Source: Nitzschia sp. DOCU1 (taxonomy: Eukaryota; Bacillariophyta; Bacillariophyceae; Bacillariales; Bacillariaceae). From it: a stretch of DNA of 64,000 nucleotides. Shown piece after piece: positions 11,206 to 21,441 of the stretch; within the stretch, counting starts at the first letter, position 1; every line of letters begins with the position of its first letter. Under the pieces are notes generated by a model, which was not told where the DNA came from, did not search any database, and saw only the letters and a program-made list of their open reading frames with translations. A program made the translations under genes and the position numbers. The stretch is from positions 3,100,001 through 3,164,000 of the forward strand of contig OX595991.1 of NCBI GenBank assembly GCA_951394045.1, written 5' to 3'.

Positions 11206-12883
11206 GATTGTGATGTTGTTGAACGTATATGTAAAGTTTCAGGAGCGTACTAGGATTGTGAGCCGAGGGTTTTGACAGACTGCTGAGCTGATTGATCGAT
11301 CGTTGCTTGCTATTCTCGGAAGAGTATTATGACACACGAATAAAAAGTTGACAAGACAAAGAAGAATGGCGAAAAGTCAACAACGATCAATGTCAAAAAA
11401 TGGCACGTTCTGTTGATTGTGATCGATCGCGGCTACAAACGTGCAATTCGCGGTAAAACACGCACGACGACGGCAATTCATTCAGCACCACCCGCCCGGC
11501 GTCTCTTTTATCGTATGTCGGATGCACGATTCTCAAGAGTCGACCTGGTAGTGATTCCTTCGTACAACTTTACGTCGTTTGGAAACGAATGGAAGGATGT
11601 CCGCCCTTCTCGCGTTTCGCGTTATTAAAGTAAAAGCGAATGTCAGACGCGAATGGACATTCTATGGCGCATTGAAAATTCATCTCTGATAAGCCCAATA
11701 AATGAATTTTGTCGTACCCCGACCAGAGTTCAATTAAAGAACAGCTAAAGAATCGCGCGGGATAAGAAGCTGCGACATTGCGAAAATTGGAGAGTTCGGG
11801 AAATGACGAAGCTATTCAAGATGCTTTAGTCGAATGCGTCAAACAAGTCGAATGGATCCACCATTTGATCTCAGCAGCAGTCGTCTACCACAACAAGCTT
11901 GTTGAATCTACGATGAAGTTTCAGCAACACCATTGTTGACTAAGAGACGATGGGGCAGGGACGAGCTATTTGTTGCTGACGAAAGGCCATCTGGCAGGCT
12001 GCTACGAGTAGTAGAAGCAGTCATGCTACTACATCCCCTGCTCTTCGCGGTAGAACTCTAGACGAATGCACAATGGCTACTTGCAAATAACAGCCAATGT
12101 AGAAGATTAAAACATAACTGGGGCTAGCCACGACAATTGTGTTCAATCATCCTGTGCGCTCAACAGCCAGGATACTGAGATGATGGTGATCATGTTGCTT
12201 CAGTGCCGGTGTTGTCGTCGTCCTCGTGGGGTCTCCTTTCTTTACCCAGTTGAGGATGAAGAATCAGGATCCTGATTCGAGCCATTTCGTCTCCTATCTA
12301 CTCGCCTGAATTTACATAACTGCTGTTCATATCCATCAGGATGAATGGCACCCGTTGTTTCAATGGCCAAAGGAACGTTCTTTGTGAGGTTTTGGAAATC
12401 TCAAAAAATGAGGGCGAAGGGATTTATCGCGGAGTTGTGTCGTGGACGAATTTCCCTATTAGAAAGAGTCATAGTCGTTTGGAGAGGCTCGCGATAAGAC
12501 CTATCTTATGCATAGATCAATCTCAAATTACTGTATGTTATTTTATAAAGAGCCGTGGAATCGTTTCAATGTCCGTTCAACACTATGTAAGATACATCTT
12601 TCTTTAATTGTGTGGTTCGCTATTATCGACCATTTCGGTGACCGGTAGTAATATTTAAGCCGTCAGATGTGAACCTGGTACCAGATACGTTGCACCGCCA
12701 AGCACACCTTGCTTTTGCCAGCGTCGTGCAGGAAGGATAGGAAGAAGCAAGATGGTAGAAATGGCCGCGACATGCTATGCATCCGACCTCCGCAACTAAA
12801 GTGATAGAAACAGCAAGGAGAGAATAAGGCACAACCCCATCTATCGTCAACTCTAAGTTATTTGTGCCGATTGATGCCCAGTC
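11206..12883. other. Gene-poor stretch
   Basis: 1.7 kb without a supported gene or clear repeat. Short open frames at 11413-11628 and 12341-12607 have no domain features. It presumably contains the promoters of the two flanking genes. Confidence 0.4.
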
Positions 12884-15800
12884 ATGCTTTCAAGGATAAG
12901 GGGGAGTAGTAGTCACCGTCGAGCAGTCCATTTGGAGGACGACGACGATGCTGGCAAGATGAAGGGAGGTGGGGCGCTTTCAAGGTTACGAGGGAGTAGT
13001 CATCATCGAGCCCTCCATTTGGAGAACGAAGAAAATGATGCTGACTTTCAGGGAGATGCGGCATTGAACGACGAGCAGGAATTCGCATCTAATGGAGAAA
13101 TACCGTCGGGCTTTGGCCACGGCAGTGGGGGTTTGACGAAATCCATTGGCGGTAGTAGTGCAAAACTCTCACCGAAGGGTCCGGCCGAGGATGACTTTAT
13201 AAATTCTTCGCATAATCCTACGGAGCAGAACGTGACATTGGACTTATTTCCACCTGCTGCGGGTGCATCGGGAAAGAGGGCATCCAAGAGAATAGCATCT
13301 CCCTGGGATAATAGTGACGATCGATCGGAAATGACGTCGGATGTTATCGACAAGATGTTGGCATCACACTGGGAAGAGCGAAAAGGACAGTCCCCGACCC
13401 AGAGCCCGGCCACAAAGAAGGAGTCTATCAGTCCTCACCACCTTACGCTGAGTTCTTCATCCCTCGATTCAACTGGTTTTATTGATAGATCGAACGGTTT
13501 CGATATGGAAGACGATGACGAGGAGGGGGGATTAGATGATGGCCAAATCATAGAGGAAGAACCCCTGGCTTCGGGTAGTGGTCACGTGCAATCCTTGATG
13601 CGCCAAAGAGAAAGAGTTGCGATTGGTAGAACTCACAGTTCTGACACCATGAAGGAGCTATTTGAAAAGTCGCTGAAAACAAGACCAGAAAATCAACTCC
13701 CCGACAGTTCTTCAGTCCATCGCGAAGATGAAGAGTCCCGTGAAGGCTTGGAGGGGAGCTTTTCTTTCATAAAAAGCGAAGAAGAGGCCTTGAATCAGAA
13801 ATCGTCGCCAGATCATCAGGATGATTCGTTGGCATTCGATGATGTTACCTTTCCTGATCCGGCGGAACAACGAGGGCACAACCGGTCCTTAACCTCGCCA
13901 AAGAAGCACTTACGAAACAATTCGAATGGAGCCTTGAACTTTGAGAAAAGTCCATTTACATCACCAAGCAACTCCGCGTCTTGCTTGCGAAACTTCCTTG
14001 GGCGTGGCGGTTCCGGGCTAGTGAAGCAAGCATCGTTTCGATCAACGGATACTAAACAAACAAAATCTACTATTGACGGTGGGGGTAATGGCGAAGCCGA
14101 AAGAGAAGTCGAGAGACTGAGAGGCTTACCTCCTCCGCGCAATGACTCGCAATCCAGGATTCCAGCATCCCAGGAGGCCCGTCGTAGCCTCGTCGGACCG
14201 GGTATGATAAAGTCCAGTAGTCTGTCACATCTCCCGCAGTCTTCAGCGCAAAGAAGGGGTACCACGGCTTACGGTGTGCAGGCGCCACCTGCCCCGACCC
14301 TGTGGTATGATGGCTCCGCAACGCCGGTGGCCTCTTCACGGGCGAGGAAGACGCTTGTGAATGCTCCACTAAATCCACTAAATCCGGCTCCAGAGGGAAC
14401 CAAATACGTAGTCCCCGAAGATGGGGTGAATAAGTTGAGCAACATGCTTCTTGCCAGGAAGCAAGCACGGCAGGCCTTGGCCGAGAATATCGAAGGGAGT
14501 GGTCCAAACTTAATGATATCGCAGAGTCGAAGAAGCACCGCAAAAATAGAACGCCATACCAGCGCGAGTCCATCGGCGCGAAGAAGCTCTCTGGGAGGCC
14601 GAGTTTCTCGAAGTGGGTCCCGTCGAAGGATAATCCCCGATGATCCCGCTCGGTCACCGGGCCGACTATCTCAAAGACTCCCCGAGACTCCGTCGCGATC
14701 CCCAGGCCGACTGTCCCAAAGAGGAAGGTCGAAATCTCCACACAGTCTCGCAGAAGCGGCGGCGGCGGCGGCTTCAAAGAAGCGAGCAGCTCGTAGTCCT
14801 TCAATTGGCCGTTCAGCCCACCGTCGAACAAGCTCTAGAAATCAAAGCCCTGGGGCTGGCATAGACCTGATTGGACATCAGGCTCCGAAAACGCCTAGCC
14901 TGACTTCGCCCTCTTCTCCGCTAAAATTGACGCCTGAACAGATCATTAATCATATTCGTTCGGGGAATTTTAATTTGAAACTGGAAGAGTTGGTGTTGAG
15001 TGGTGATGGTCGTAACAATTCCACTTCTTCGGGGCGGATCACTTTGGAAATCAGTTCATTGGTCGCAGAGTCGACTACGGGGAAATCCACCCATTCTCCC
15101 CCTAGTAGTCGGGTCGAAGCCCAAGCTTTGCCTACAGGGATGCCACTAGTCGGAAATGCTTCTCAGTCCTCTTCTCTTGGCTCGTCCGAGAAAGTCAACG
15201 ACGAACAGGTAATTTCTCCAACTCCGAGAAGAGGCCGACGACCCAGCGGGTCGGACGGCCAATCGCCCACAAGCCGTCGTTCTCGACTCAGTTCCCATTC
15301 CTCGACTGAATTTGATGAAGATTTTCAAGCCGCCCAGGCTATGGTATCAACTGAATATCCCAAATCACCTAGGCGTGGACGACGACAAGAAGTACTGGAA
15401 AACGAACGCCCCACCGAATCTCAGAGCCGGTCGCCATCTTTCAGTAGACGGCGTCTGTCTGGGTCTCATAGGTCGTCGTCGGGTCTACGGAATCGAGTAC
15501 TGGAAGAAACGAATATACAGCCGCCGCCACCGCCACCACCACCAGAGGATGATCGTTCTACACGACGTGGAAGGCGCACCATCAGCTCGAAAACTGTAGG
15601 TGCGGATGGCGACGAGCAACCCAGCGCGAAATCTCGATCAGCGTCCCGGGAACGAAAGCGTACACCAAGCAAATCTCGACAACCAAGGAATTCTTCGTCA
15701 GGCGGAACTAGGTCAAGATCTCGAAGCAAAGATCGACGCAGCCGACTTCGAAAGCCTGATTTGGCTGGGGATGACGATGATCAACCAGAAATGCCCGGCA

Positions 15801-16309
15801 ATCCATTTGCCGCCAAAGAGATCGCATCGACAAGGCGGCCATCTCCTGATTTTGCACCTGAACCAGTTGAATCTCGTCGGTCCTCCTCTGGAATGCGTAA
15901 ACCGCCATCGCCAGGTCGACGACACGAAAGAAGCCGTAGTGACATTCCCAACCCACGACAATCTTCGTTTAAAATTGCATCCCCTTCTACCCGACGTCGG
16001 ACCAGTACTGATGCAGGGGATCGCCCGTTGGTGGGATCATCGCCGAGTCGTTCACAACGGAGTTCCCTGCCATCTATTGTGGTATCTCCCATTGATCCCA
16101 TCAAAGGAAAAATGTCCGGCCGAATGTCCAATGGGAATCGAGCCCAGAGTGATCGAAACCTCTTTTCGTCACAATGGGCACAGGACATCATTGGTGGCGA
16201 CAGAGAAATCAATGACGAGAACCAAAAGCAACCCCAGGCCCGACTCCCCCCGCCGGCTCCAACTCTGCCACCCCATGGACGACAGCAAAGCAGTCGCAAT
16301 CTGCCATGA
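12884..16309 (+). CDS. Large disordered Ser/Arg-rich protein
   Basis: A single exon of 1141 residues. The first 55 residues contain a 30-residue unit twice (LSRIRGSSSHRRAVHLEDDD and LSRLRGSSHHRALHLENEEN), the product of an in-frame 90-bp duplication. The rest is almost entirely disordered: many RRSS, SRSP, RRGRR and RSRSKDRRSR stretches, an Ala run (AEAAAAAAS at about 622-630), a Pro run of eight near 885 and a short folded-looking segment (LTPEQIINHIRSGNFNLKLE) around residue 690. The pattern resembles SR-type or microtubule-associated linker proteins. No RRM or enzyme domain is visible, so no function is assigned. The end is convergent with the next gene, 135 bp away. Confidence 0.82.
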   Translation: MLSRIRGSSSHRRAVHLEDDDDAGKMKGGGALSRLRGSSHHRALHLENEENDADFQGDAALNDEQEFASNGEIPSGFGHGSGGLTKSIGGSSAKLSPKGPAEDDFINSSHNPTEQNVTLDLFPPAAGASGKRASKRIASPWDNSDDRSEMTSDVIDKMLASHWEERKGQSPTQSPATKKESISPHHLTLSSSSLDSTGFIDRSNGFDMEDDDEEGGLDDGQIIEEEPLASGSGHVQSLMRQRERVAIGRTHSSDTMKELFEKSLKTRPENQLPDSSSVHREDEESREGLEGSFSFIKSEEEALNQKSSPDHQDDSLAFDDVTFPDPAEQRGHNRSLTSPKKHLRNNSNGALNFEKSPFTSPSNSASCLRNFLGRGGSGLVKQASFRSTDTKQTKSTIDGGGNGEAEREVERLRGLPPPRNDSQSRIPASQEARRSLVGPGMIKSSSLSHLPQSSAQRRGTTAYGVQAPPAPTLWYDGSATPVASSRARKTLVNAPLNPLNPAPEGTKYVVPEDGVNKLSNMLLARKQARQALAENIEGSGPNLMISQSRRSTAKIERHTSASPSARRSSLGGRVSRSGSRRRIIPDDPARSPGRLSQRLPETPSRSPGRLSQRGRSKSPHSLAEAAAAAASKKRAARSPSIGRSAHRRTSSRNQSPGAGIDLIGHQAPKTPSLTSPSSPLKLTPEQIINHIRSGNFNLKLEELVLSGDGRNNSTSSGRITLEISSLVAESTTGKSTHSPPSSRVEAQALPTGMPLVGNASQSSSLGSSEKVNDEQVISPTPRRGRRPSGSDGQSPTSRRSRLSSHSSTEFDEDFQAAQAMVSTEYPKSPRRGRRQEVLENERPTESQSRSPSFSRRRLSGSHRSSSGLRNRVLEETNIQPPPPPPPPEDDRSTRRGRRTISSKTVGADGDEQPSAKSRSASRERKRTPSKSRQPRNSSSGGTRSRSRSKDRRSRLRKPDLAGDDDDQPEMPGNPFAAKEIASTRRPSPDFAPEPVESRRSSSGMRKPPSPGRRHERSRSDIPNPRQSSFKIASPSTRRRTSTDAGDRPLVGSSPSRSQRSSLPSIVVSPIDPIKGKMSGRMSNGNRAQSDRNLFSSQWAQDIIGGDREINDENQKQPQARLPPPAPTLPPHGRQQSSRNLP

Positions 16310-16444
16310 TCGGCAAGAAAGTAACGCTATAGGGCTGTTGACACTAAGAGTACCCCTTTACTACATCAACTCATTATGAAATACACTAAACTATTGTGTA
16401 GCTACGTAAACGAAGTGACTTTTTTCCTCCAATAATGCTGCACT

Positions 16445-17677
16445 CTAGTTGCCGCCACGTGTCACTGGCCGCACAGCATGATAGCCGGTAATGAGAGAAA
16501 ACAATAGAGACGCTGCACCCAGCGCCGTGGACACAGATGCTATTCGGAATCCAGACGACCAAAGATAGCCCGTCATACTAGCCATGGCCGCCGACATGAG
16601 AGCATTCAATTGCCAAAAGGGCGTTTGAGATAACAAGTCTCGATCTTTGGCATCCTTGAGTGTAAAGGCAACTCCGGACAAGACCATAAGCCGTGCCAAG
16701 CGCGAAATGTGAGACGCCAAGGTCAATGAAACAAACGCCCCGTTTGCATATTTGGCCAACATCATGCCCACGACTTGTTGCACTTTGACCAAGGTCATGC
16801 CGCCCAACATTGCTCCCAGCAACATGTACTCCAAAGACTTATATTGTACTCGTCCAAGAATCGGTTTGGTACTTTGCGTCCATCCTTCTTGTACATCGGT
16901 AAAGACGGCACAAATATGTCGTGTCGGATTCCATCCAATGACTCCTCCATAGACATAACCTTTGCCGGCATTCCACAATGCCGAAAGAGACGGTACAATG
17001 TAAAAGGGAATTCCAAAATGAGCAGGCTCAATCCATGGTAGGGTCAAACTCAAGAGAGCATGTCCCAGGAGCATCCAATTCATGCGCTTGTAGGTGTTGG
17101 ATTTCAATGTCACTTGTTCTTCTTCAGGCGTTGTGGTTGTTGTAGGCTGGGAAGAATCTGCCACGGCCGCGCCCTTGAGTAAAAAGGCCATGCCCGCCAA
17201 TACCACAGGCCCACCTCCCAGAATATAGTAAAGCGACGAAGCGTTGACACCTGTACGAATCAGGTGAAGTAGAGCGACTGTGGAATAAATCAATGCTGTA
17301 GCTTGATATCCAATCTGAACTTGCAACTGACGGTCAGCCACTACAAGTTCCACCGATCGGGCATCATCACCATCGCCCTTGCTTGTGGTTTCATCACTTG
17401 GACTGTTGCTGGCGCTACTATCAGACAGAATCAATAGAGAAGGCGGTGATGATGGTCGTAGAGAAAGACGCCCAGATGTTCAAAGCGGTGCAAATCGTCG
17501 AGTTTGCATGTCGTTTGTCCACGATGCTGCCCGGATCCTTGCGATTCCTAATGTTTTGGCTGGCAGGATGCTGGTAGAGAATCCATGGCACCATTTTACA
17601 GCCGCTACTGCCATTAGCAACCATACAACTCCTCTAGTAGTCGGACACTTTATCATGCTATTCGTTTTCAAATACAT
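16445..17677 (-). CDS. Multi-pass membrane protein with plastid-type leader, interrupted by in-frame TGA
   Basis: Two stretches lie in the same reading frame, separated only by a TGA at 17482-17480. The upstream part (17677-17483, 65 residues from an ATG) has a signal peptide ending in VKWCHG/F and an Arg/Ser-rich follow-on, which looks like a diatom plastid leader. The downstream part (17479-16445) has no ATG until well inside the first membrane segments. It encodes several hydrophobic helices (for example ALIYSTVALLHLI, PVVLAGMAFLLKG, MLLGAMLGGMTLV, SLLFSLITGYHAV), with GWNPTRHICAVFTDVQEGW in between. The two parts probably make one protein, either by splicing out the stop or because of a mutation. 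A GTGGAC...CAACAG intron of about 118 nt would keep the frame but has a weak donor. Family not recognised. Confidence 0.65.
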
Positions 17678-18052
17678 ACAGAATGGAATGTTTGACTACC
17701 GGTAATCGAATCCTTTTGTGGATCATGATCATCATGATGGAACGAGCAACAACGCCAAAAGATTCGGATTTGATGGATCTTCGATGATTCCACGTGGAAA
17801 GGTTATGCCTTTCCGTCGACCAATTGAAATGCGTCACGCTAGACTACAAGACCGCCCACCTCACTACGCTACATACGTGCATACCATCACCTCGCCACTC
17901 TATCGCGATGTGTGTGAATGACCGTGACCATGGTCATTTCCCCCTTAAAAGACGATCTGTAGCATTGTAATGCTTGCACCCGACACACAAGACATCCTTT
18001 TATAGAGAGGGCGTCATTCGTTGCAGAGTCGTAACTCAGCCGTTATCGTTGA
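17678..18052. other. Divergent intergenic region
   Basis: This is the space between the divergent membrane-protein and acylphosphatase genes. It presumably carries both promoters. A short palindrome (tgaccatggtca) sits near 17929. Confidence 0.4.
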
Positions 18053-18547
18053 ATGGGCAAGAGAAACGACGGCAGTTCGTTGGCGGCGTCTTTGATTGCA
18101 TCCAAGATTTTTGTCGGTATCCGCTCGTGCCGATACGTTCCTTTGATTGTGGCACTGGCGGGATATTTCGCTCTTGCCTATTATCATTATTCTCCGAATA
18201 CCACCACCACCAGCAGTATGGAAGGATTCTCTTTTGAAGTCTTTGGACGAGTCCAAGGCGTGTACTTTCGAAAGTATACCCAGCTCAAGGCGGCAGAATT
18301 ACATGTCGGGGGTTGGATTCGCAATCACAAGGGCCGAGGAACGGTACAAGGACAAGTGATTTGCGCTAAAGAACAGCAATGCCAGCAAATGCAAGGGTGG
18401 CTTGCTCACGTAGGATCACCCATGTCGACCATTGAAAAGGCGATATTCACTCCCATGGAAGATTCGGCCGTACGAGAATTGCAACAGGAGCTCCAAAGCA
18501 GCAATACAGAAGGTTTGGTCTTTGAGGTTCGGAAAAGCAAGAAATAG
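18053..18547 (+). CDS. Acylphosphatase with N-terminal membrane anchor
   Basis: It has 164 residues. Residues 57-160 are a complete acylphosphatase domain (usual length 90-100). FEVFGRVQGVYFRKYT holds the phosphate-binding loop with the catalytic Arg, and GGWIRNHKGRGTVQGQV holds the catalytic Asn; WLAHVGSPMSTIEKAIF and the C-terminal strand GLVFEVR complete the fold. The enzyme hydrolyses acyl phosphates such as 1,3-bisphosphoglycerate and carbamoyl phosphate. The 56-residue extension contains one hydrophobic helix (PLIVALAGYFALAYYHY), unusual for a family that is normally soluble, so this copy is probably membrane-tethered or organelle-directed (inference). The internal Met (MEGFSFEV) could give a soluble form. 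Confidence 0.93.
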   Translation: MGKRNDGSSLAASLIASKIFVGIRSCRYVPLIVALAGYFALAYYHYSPNTTTTSSMEGFSFEVFGRVQGVYFRKYTQLKAAELHVGGWIRNHKGRGTVQGQVICAKEQQCQQMQGWLAHVGSPMSTIEKAIFTPMEDSAVRELQQELQSSNTEGLVFEVRKSKK

Positions 18548-19100
18548 GATCTAGGATCAGTGCTTGTTGTGCTATACCCACGACTTGGACCGAATGGTGA
18601 AGCTCCTAGGCGCAAGTCGACTCGACGAGCGTTATCATCATCAAGCGAGTATCCCAGCGCTACGTGAATTCTAAGGATGCGTCCCGTCTCGACGATTCGA
18701 TCCGGAGTGCCCGAGAGATGGAACCGTTCGGCAATTCCATGGCGCTTGCCAATGCCACGGGCTAACTTGTACGGTCAAAACAGGAAGAAAGGCTTGGCTG
18801 GATGCAAAGAGGCTAATTGGCGCCGATGGTGTGGTGTTTTCTTACCAAACCCACCCGTGACTTTTATGCAAGGCATTACCTGCCACATTAACTTTGATCG
18901 AACTTGATATCCACGACGCGCTACAGACCGGGGGGGGATCATCTGTATTGGCTGCTTGGTACAGACAAGACTTGCTGGGGACAATCCTACTACATTCTGG
19001 CCAGCAAATCCCCAGCCAGGCGCCAAAGCGTCTTTAGAAGTGATAGAGCCGAATCTTTGTTTTCACACTACATCTCTAGTTTTTATATCAGTTTAACAAT
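18548..19100. other. Intergenic
   Basis: No gene supported. The open frames at 18677-19134 overlap one another in different frames and have no domain. Confidence 0.4.
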
Positions 19101-20867
19101 CTACGATACAACCTTGATTTCTTCTCGCATTTGATTCCTCAAGATCGAGTAGAAGGCATAGCCGTACGATCCTGGGACAACAGGTTCGTCGTCCCCGTTC
19201 AACATCACGGCTGCACTCCCGGCCCAAGGGATGTTGATCCGGTTGTAGTGATTGTTGGGCTTGTCGTAATCAATCCATTTGCCGCCTTGGTTCTCATAGA
19301 ATTGATGCAAGACAAAACGAGTTCCATCCCGCAACTGATAATCATTTTCCTCGGTGCATCCATATGCACGAACCAAATCGACAAACTTGCTAATCAAGTC
19401 GATGCGACCATGCTCCATGGCATAATAAAAGTTTTCACGAATATACTGGTAGAGGTAGGGGGCATCTTCCACCTCAATCTTGTGTCGGCCATAGCCAGTT
19501 AGCAAATAAGCAATGTCAGTTGCCAGCCATGCATGATCCATGGTGTCACTATCCCAGTAGTGACGAGGGTGATCTCTGGCATAGAGGAGATCATAGGTTG
19601 CGAAATACTTCCAAAGATTAGCCACGAACCAGTCAGTGCGAGGCATGGGTAAATCGATTTCTGGGATTGTCTTGAGTTCCACCAAGGCGATGGCATTCAT
19701 GAGATATCCATACACGACATCCGAATCCTCAGTAGGATCTTCAAACAGATCCAAAGTAACATTTACTCCCAAGATGTTGTCCAAAGTTCCACAGGCTTGA
19801 ATCATTTCGCGAACCGATTCCACAGCGGCGACATAGGCCTTTTGGAGCTTAGGGTCTTGTTTCTTGACAGTTTCTCGCCCAAGTTGCTCCACAATGTAAT
19901 GGCCATAGTTCAGTAATTTCATTTTCAATGATTGATGCGTGCAGCCTTTCCATTGATGGCGTCTAACCTCTGCCGCTACTACCACTTGGTCGTCATTGGA
20001 GTCATTGGCCTCCATTAGCATTCGCCTTTCGTCTGTGCCGTCATCGTCACCCTTTCCTTTTTCTTCTTCGTTGCTGTCTTCTCCATCCTCACCATTGGCT
20101 CCGCCACCGCCTTCGTTTTCTTCGTTCTTTTCTTCGCCACCGTCATCATCCGCAGCCCCGCCTTGGTTTTGATCAGCAGCGGCTTCCTCGACGCCGTCGT
20201 CACCTGCCGCTTCGTCGGAGCTTTCGTCGACATTCGGAGTCACCACGTTGATAAACTGTTTTCGGGCTGCCATCAAAGCCTTGTGTTGAAAATTACCCTT
20301 TTGTGAGAACGCCATGTCTAACAAGGAGTTAATCCCGTCAGGTTGGAATTGGAGAATTTCTTGTTCGGTCATTTCGTTGTCGTAGTAATAGATAATTTCG
20401 TCAAGTGCCCTCCACAATGCATGCTGGGCCATTTCAGTCTCTCTGGGCGTCCAAGGATCCTTGGCCCGGGGCTCCCCCGTTTCCTCATTCATAAAGAGGC
20501 GTACCAATCCTCCTTCGCCGTCGGGTACGAAAGGAGGCCGCCATAAATCAGGCATGTCGTCATAGTGAGCAATGCACAAGGGAAGCTTCGAGTAGTTGAC
20601 AGGTCCATGTAGCTGCTGTGACGTTCCAAAGAGTGCCGATCGTAGAGTGCGGCGGCTACCTTCATCCGAGAGGAAGATAGTTAAAATGACAAATACTACC
20701 AGGGCATTGACAATAATAAAGATTGCCGCTGGTAGATAGTTGGTCCTCGCTTTCTTTTTACGCTCCCCGGAAGGATTTGATGAGGACCCATGACTTTCAT
20801 CCCTCGGCTGGACAAGTGAGCTCGATTTGGAAGCAGCCCTCGGAGCTCGTTGACGAAGGGTTGCCAT
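19101..20867 (-). CDS. Type II membrane protein, family not recognised
   Basis: 588 residues in one exon. A basic cytosolic N-terminus (residues 1-43, ending ERKKKARTNY) precedes one membrane span at about 45-66, with no signal peptide. The lumenal part has a conserved-looking region (about 85-215, LCIAHYDDMPDLWRPPF and WTPRETEMAQHALWRALDEI), an acidic low-complexity insert of Asp/Glu/Gly/Asn (about 219-290), and a second folded region from about 310 to the end. That region is rich in Tyr and Trp (LLYARDHPRHYWDSDTMDHA, LLTGYGRHKIEVEDAPYLYQ). This would suit a Golgi- or ER-resident protein. No glycosyltransferase DxD context or other catalytic signature is clear enough to name it. Confidence 0.8.
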   Translation of the reverse strand: MATLRQRAPRAASKSSSLVQPRDESHGSSSNPSGERKKKARTNYLPAAIFIIVNALVVFVILTIFLSDEGSRRTLRSALFGTSQQLHGPVNYSKLPLCIAHYDDMPDLWRPPFVPDGEGGLVRLFMNEETGEPRAKDPWTPRETEMAQHALWRALDEIIYYYDNEMTEQEILQFQPDGINSLLDMAFSQKGNFQHKALMAARKQFINVVTPNVDESSDEAAGDDGVEEAAADQNQGGAADDDGGEEKNEENEGGGGANGEDGEDSNEEEKGKGDDDGTDERRMLMEANDSNDDQVVVAAEVRRHQWKGCTHQSLKMKLLNYGHYIVEQLGRETVKKQDPKLQKAYVAAVESVREMIQACGTLDNILGVNVTLDLFEDPTEDSDVVYGYLMNAIALVELKTIPEIDLPMPRTDWFVANLWKYFATYDLLYARDHPRHYWDSDTMDHAWLATDIAYLLTGYGRHKIEVEDAPYLYQYIRENFYYAMEHGRIDLISKFVDLVRAYGCTEENDYQLRDGTRFVLHQFYENQGGKWIDYDKPNNHYNRINIPWAGSAAVMLNGDDEPVVPGSYGYAFYSILRNQMREEIKVVS

Positions 20868-21441
20868 GCTTACATAGAAAGTGGCTGTCGTTTAGTGGCT
20901 GTCTTTGTTCATCATGAGATTGATGGAGATGATGAATGGGGATCGGGAGAAAGGAGATGGCAACTGTGTATGAGCCAAAAAGATCTCGGCGGCCGCCGGC
21001 CTTGTACGACTGGACTTCATTCCTTGGCCCAATTTTGTCGCGCGATACCGATACCAAACTGACACGACTGGGATAACGGAGACGTTAGAATGTATCTGTA
21101 GTTCGCGCCCGCATTTTGGTGTGACGGACGATGCACAGAGCCTATTCGAGTGAGTCGAAGCGCTCCTTGAAGCAAATAAGCGTCTATTCGGGGTATCTTT
21201 TTCAAGAGCCGTTGTCTTTCAAAAATTCGCCCAACCGCGGTCGCGACCAACCAGATGATGCAGATAACCCCTGCCGGTTGTTGGATTGGGTCATTTCACC
21301 CCCACAGCCGTTGCCGAAGCCAGGCATCCTCTAACCCACTTGTTCCCGTTGAAAAAGTTGTTCCGAAATTGTTCTGTCAACAACAACCTTTAGGTTATAA
21401 CTCTCCTCCTTGCTACTACTGGCTTGTATGTTATAACAACC
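20868..21441. other. Divergent intergenic region
   Basis: The promoter region shared by the type II membrane protein and the first PDZ gene. No specific element was identified. Confidence 0.4.

Noticed and set aside
14070..14831. 253-codon antisense frame in the 1141-residue gene
   Set aside because: No start context or domain; mirror of Ser/Arg-rich codons.
17480..17482. TGA as selenocysteine
   Set aside because: The position is in a leader region that is not conserved-looking and no SECIS could be recognised; splicing or mutation is more likely.
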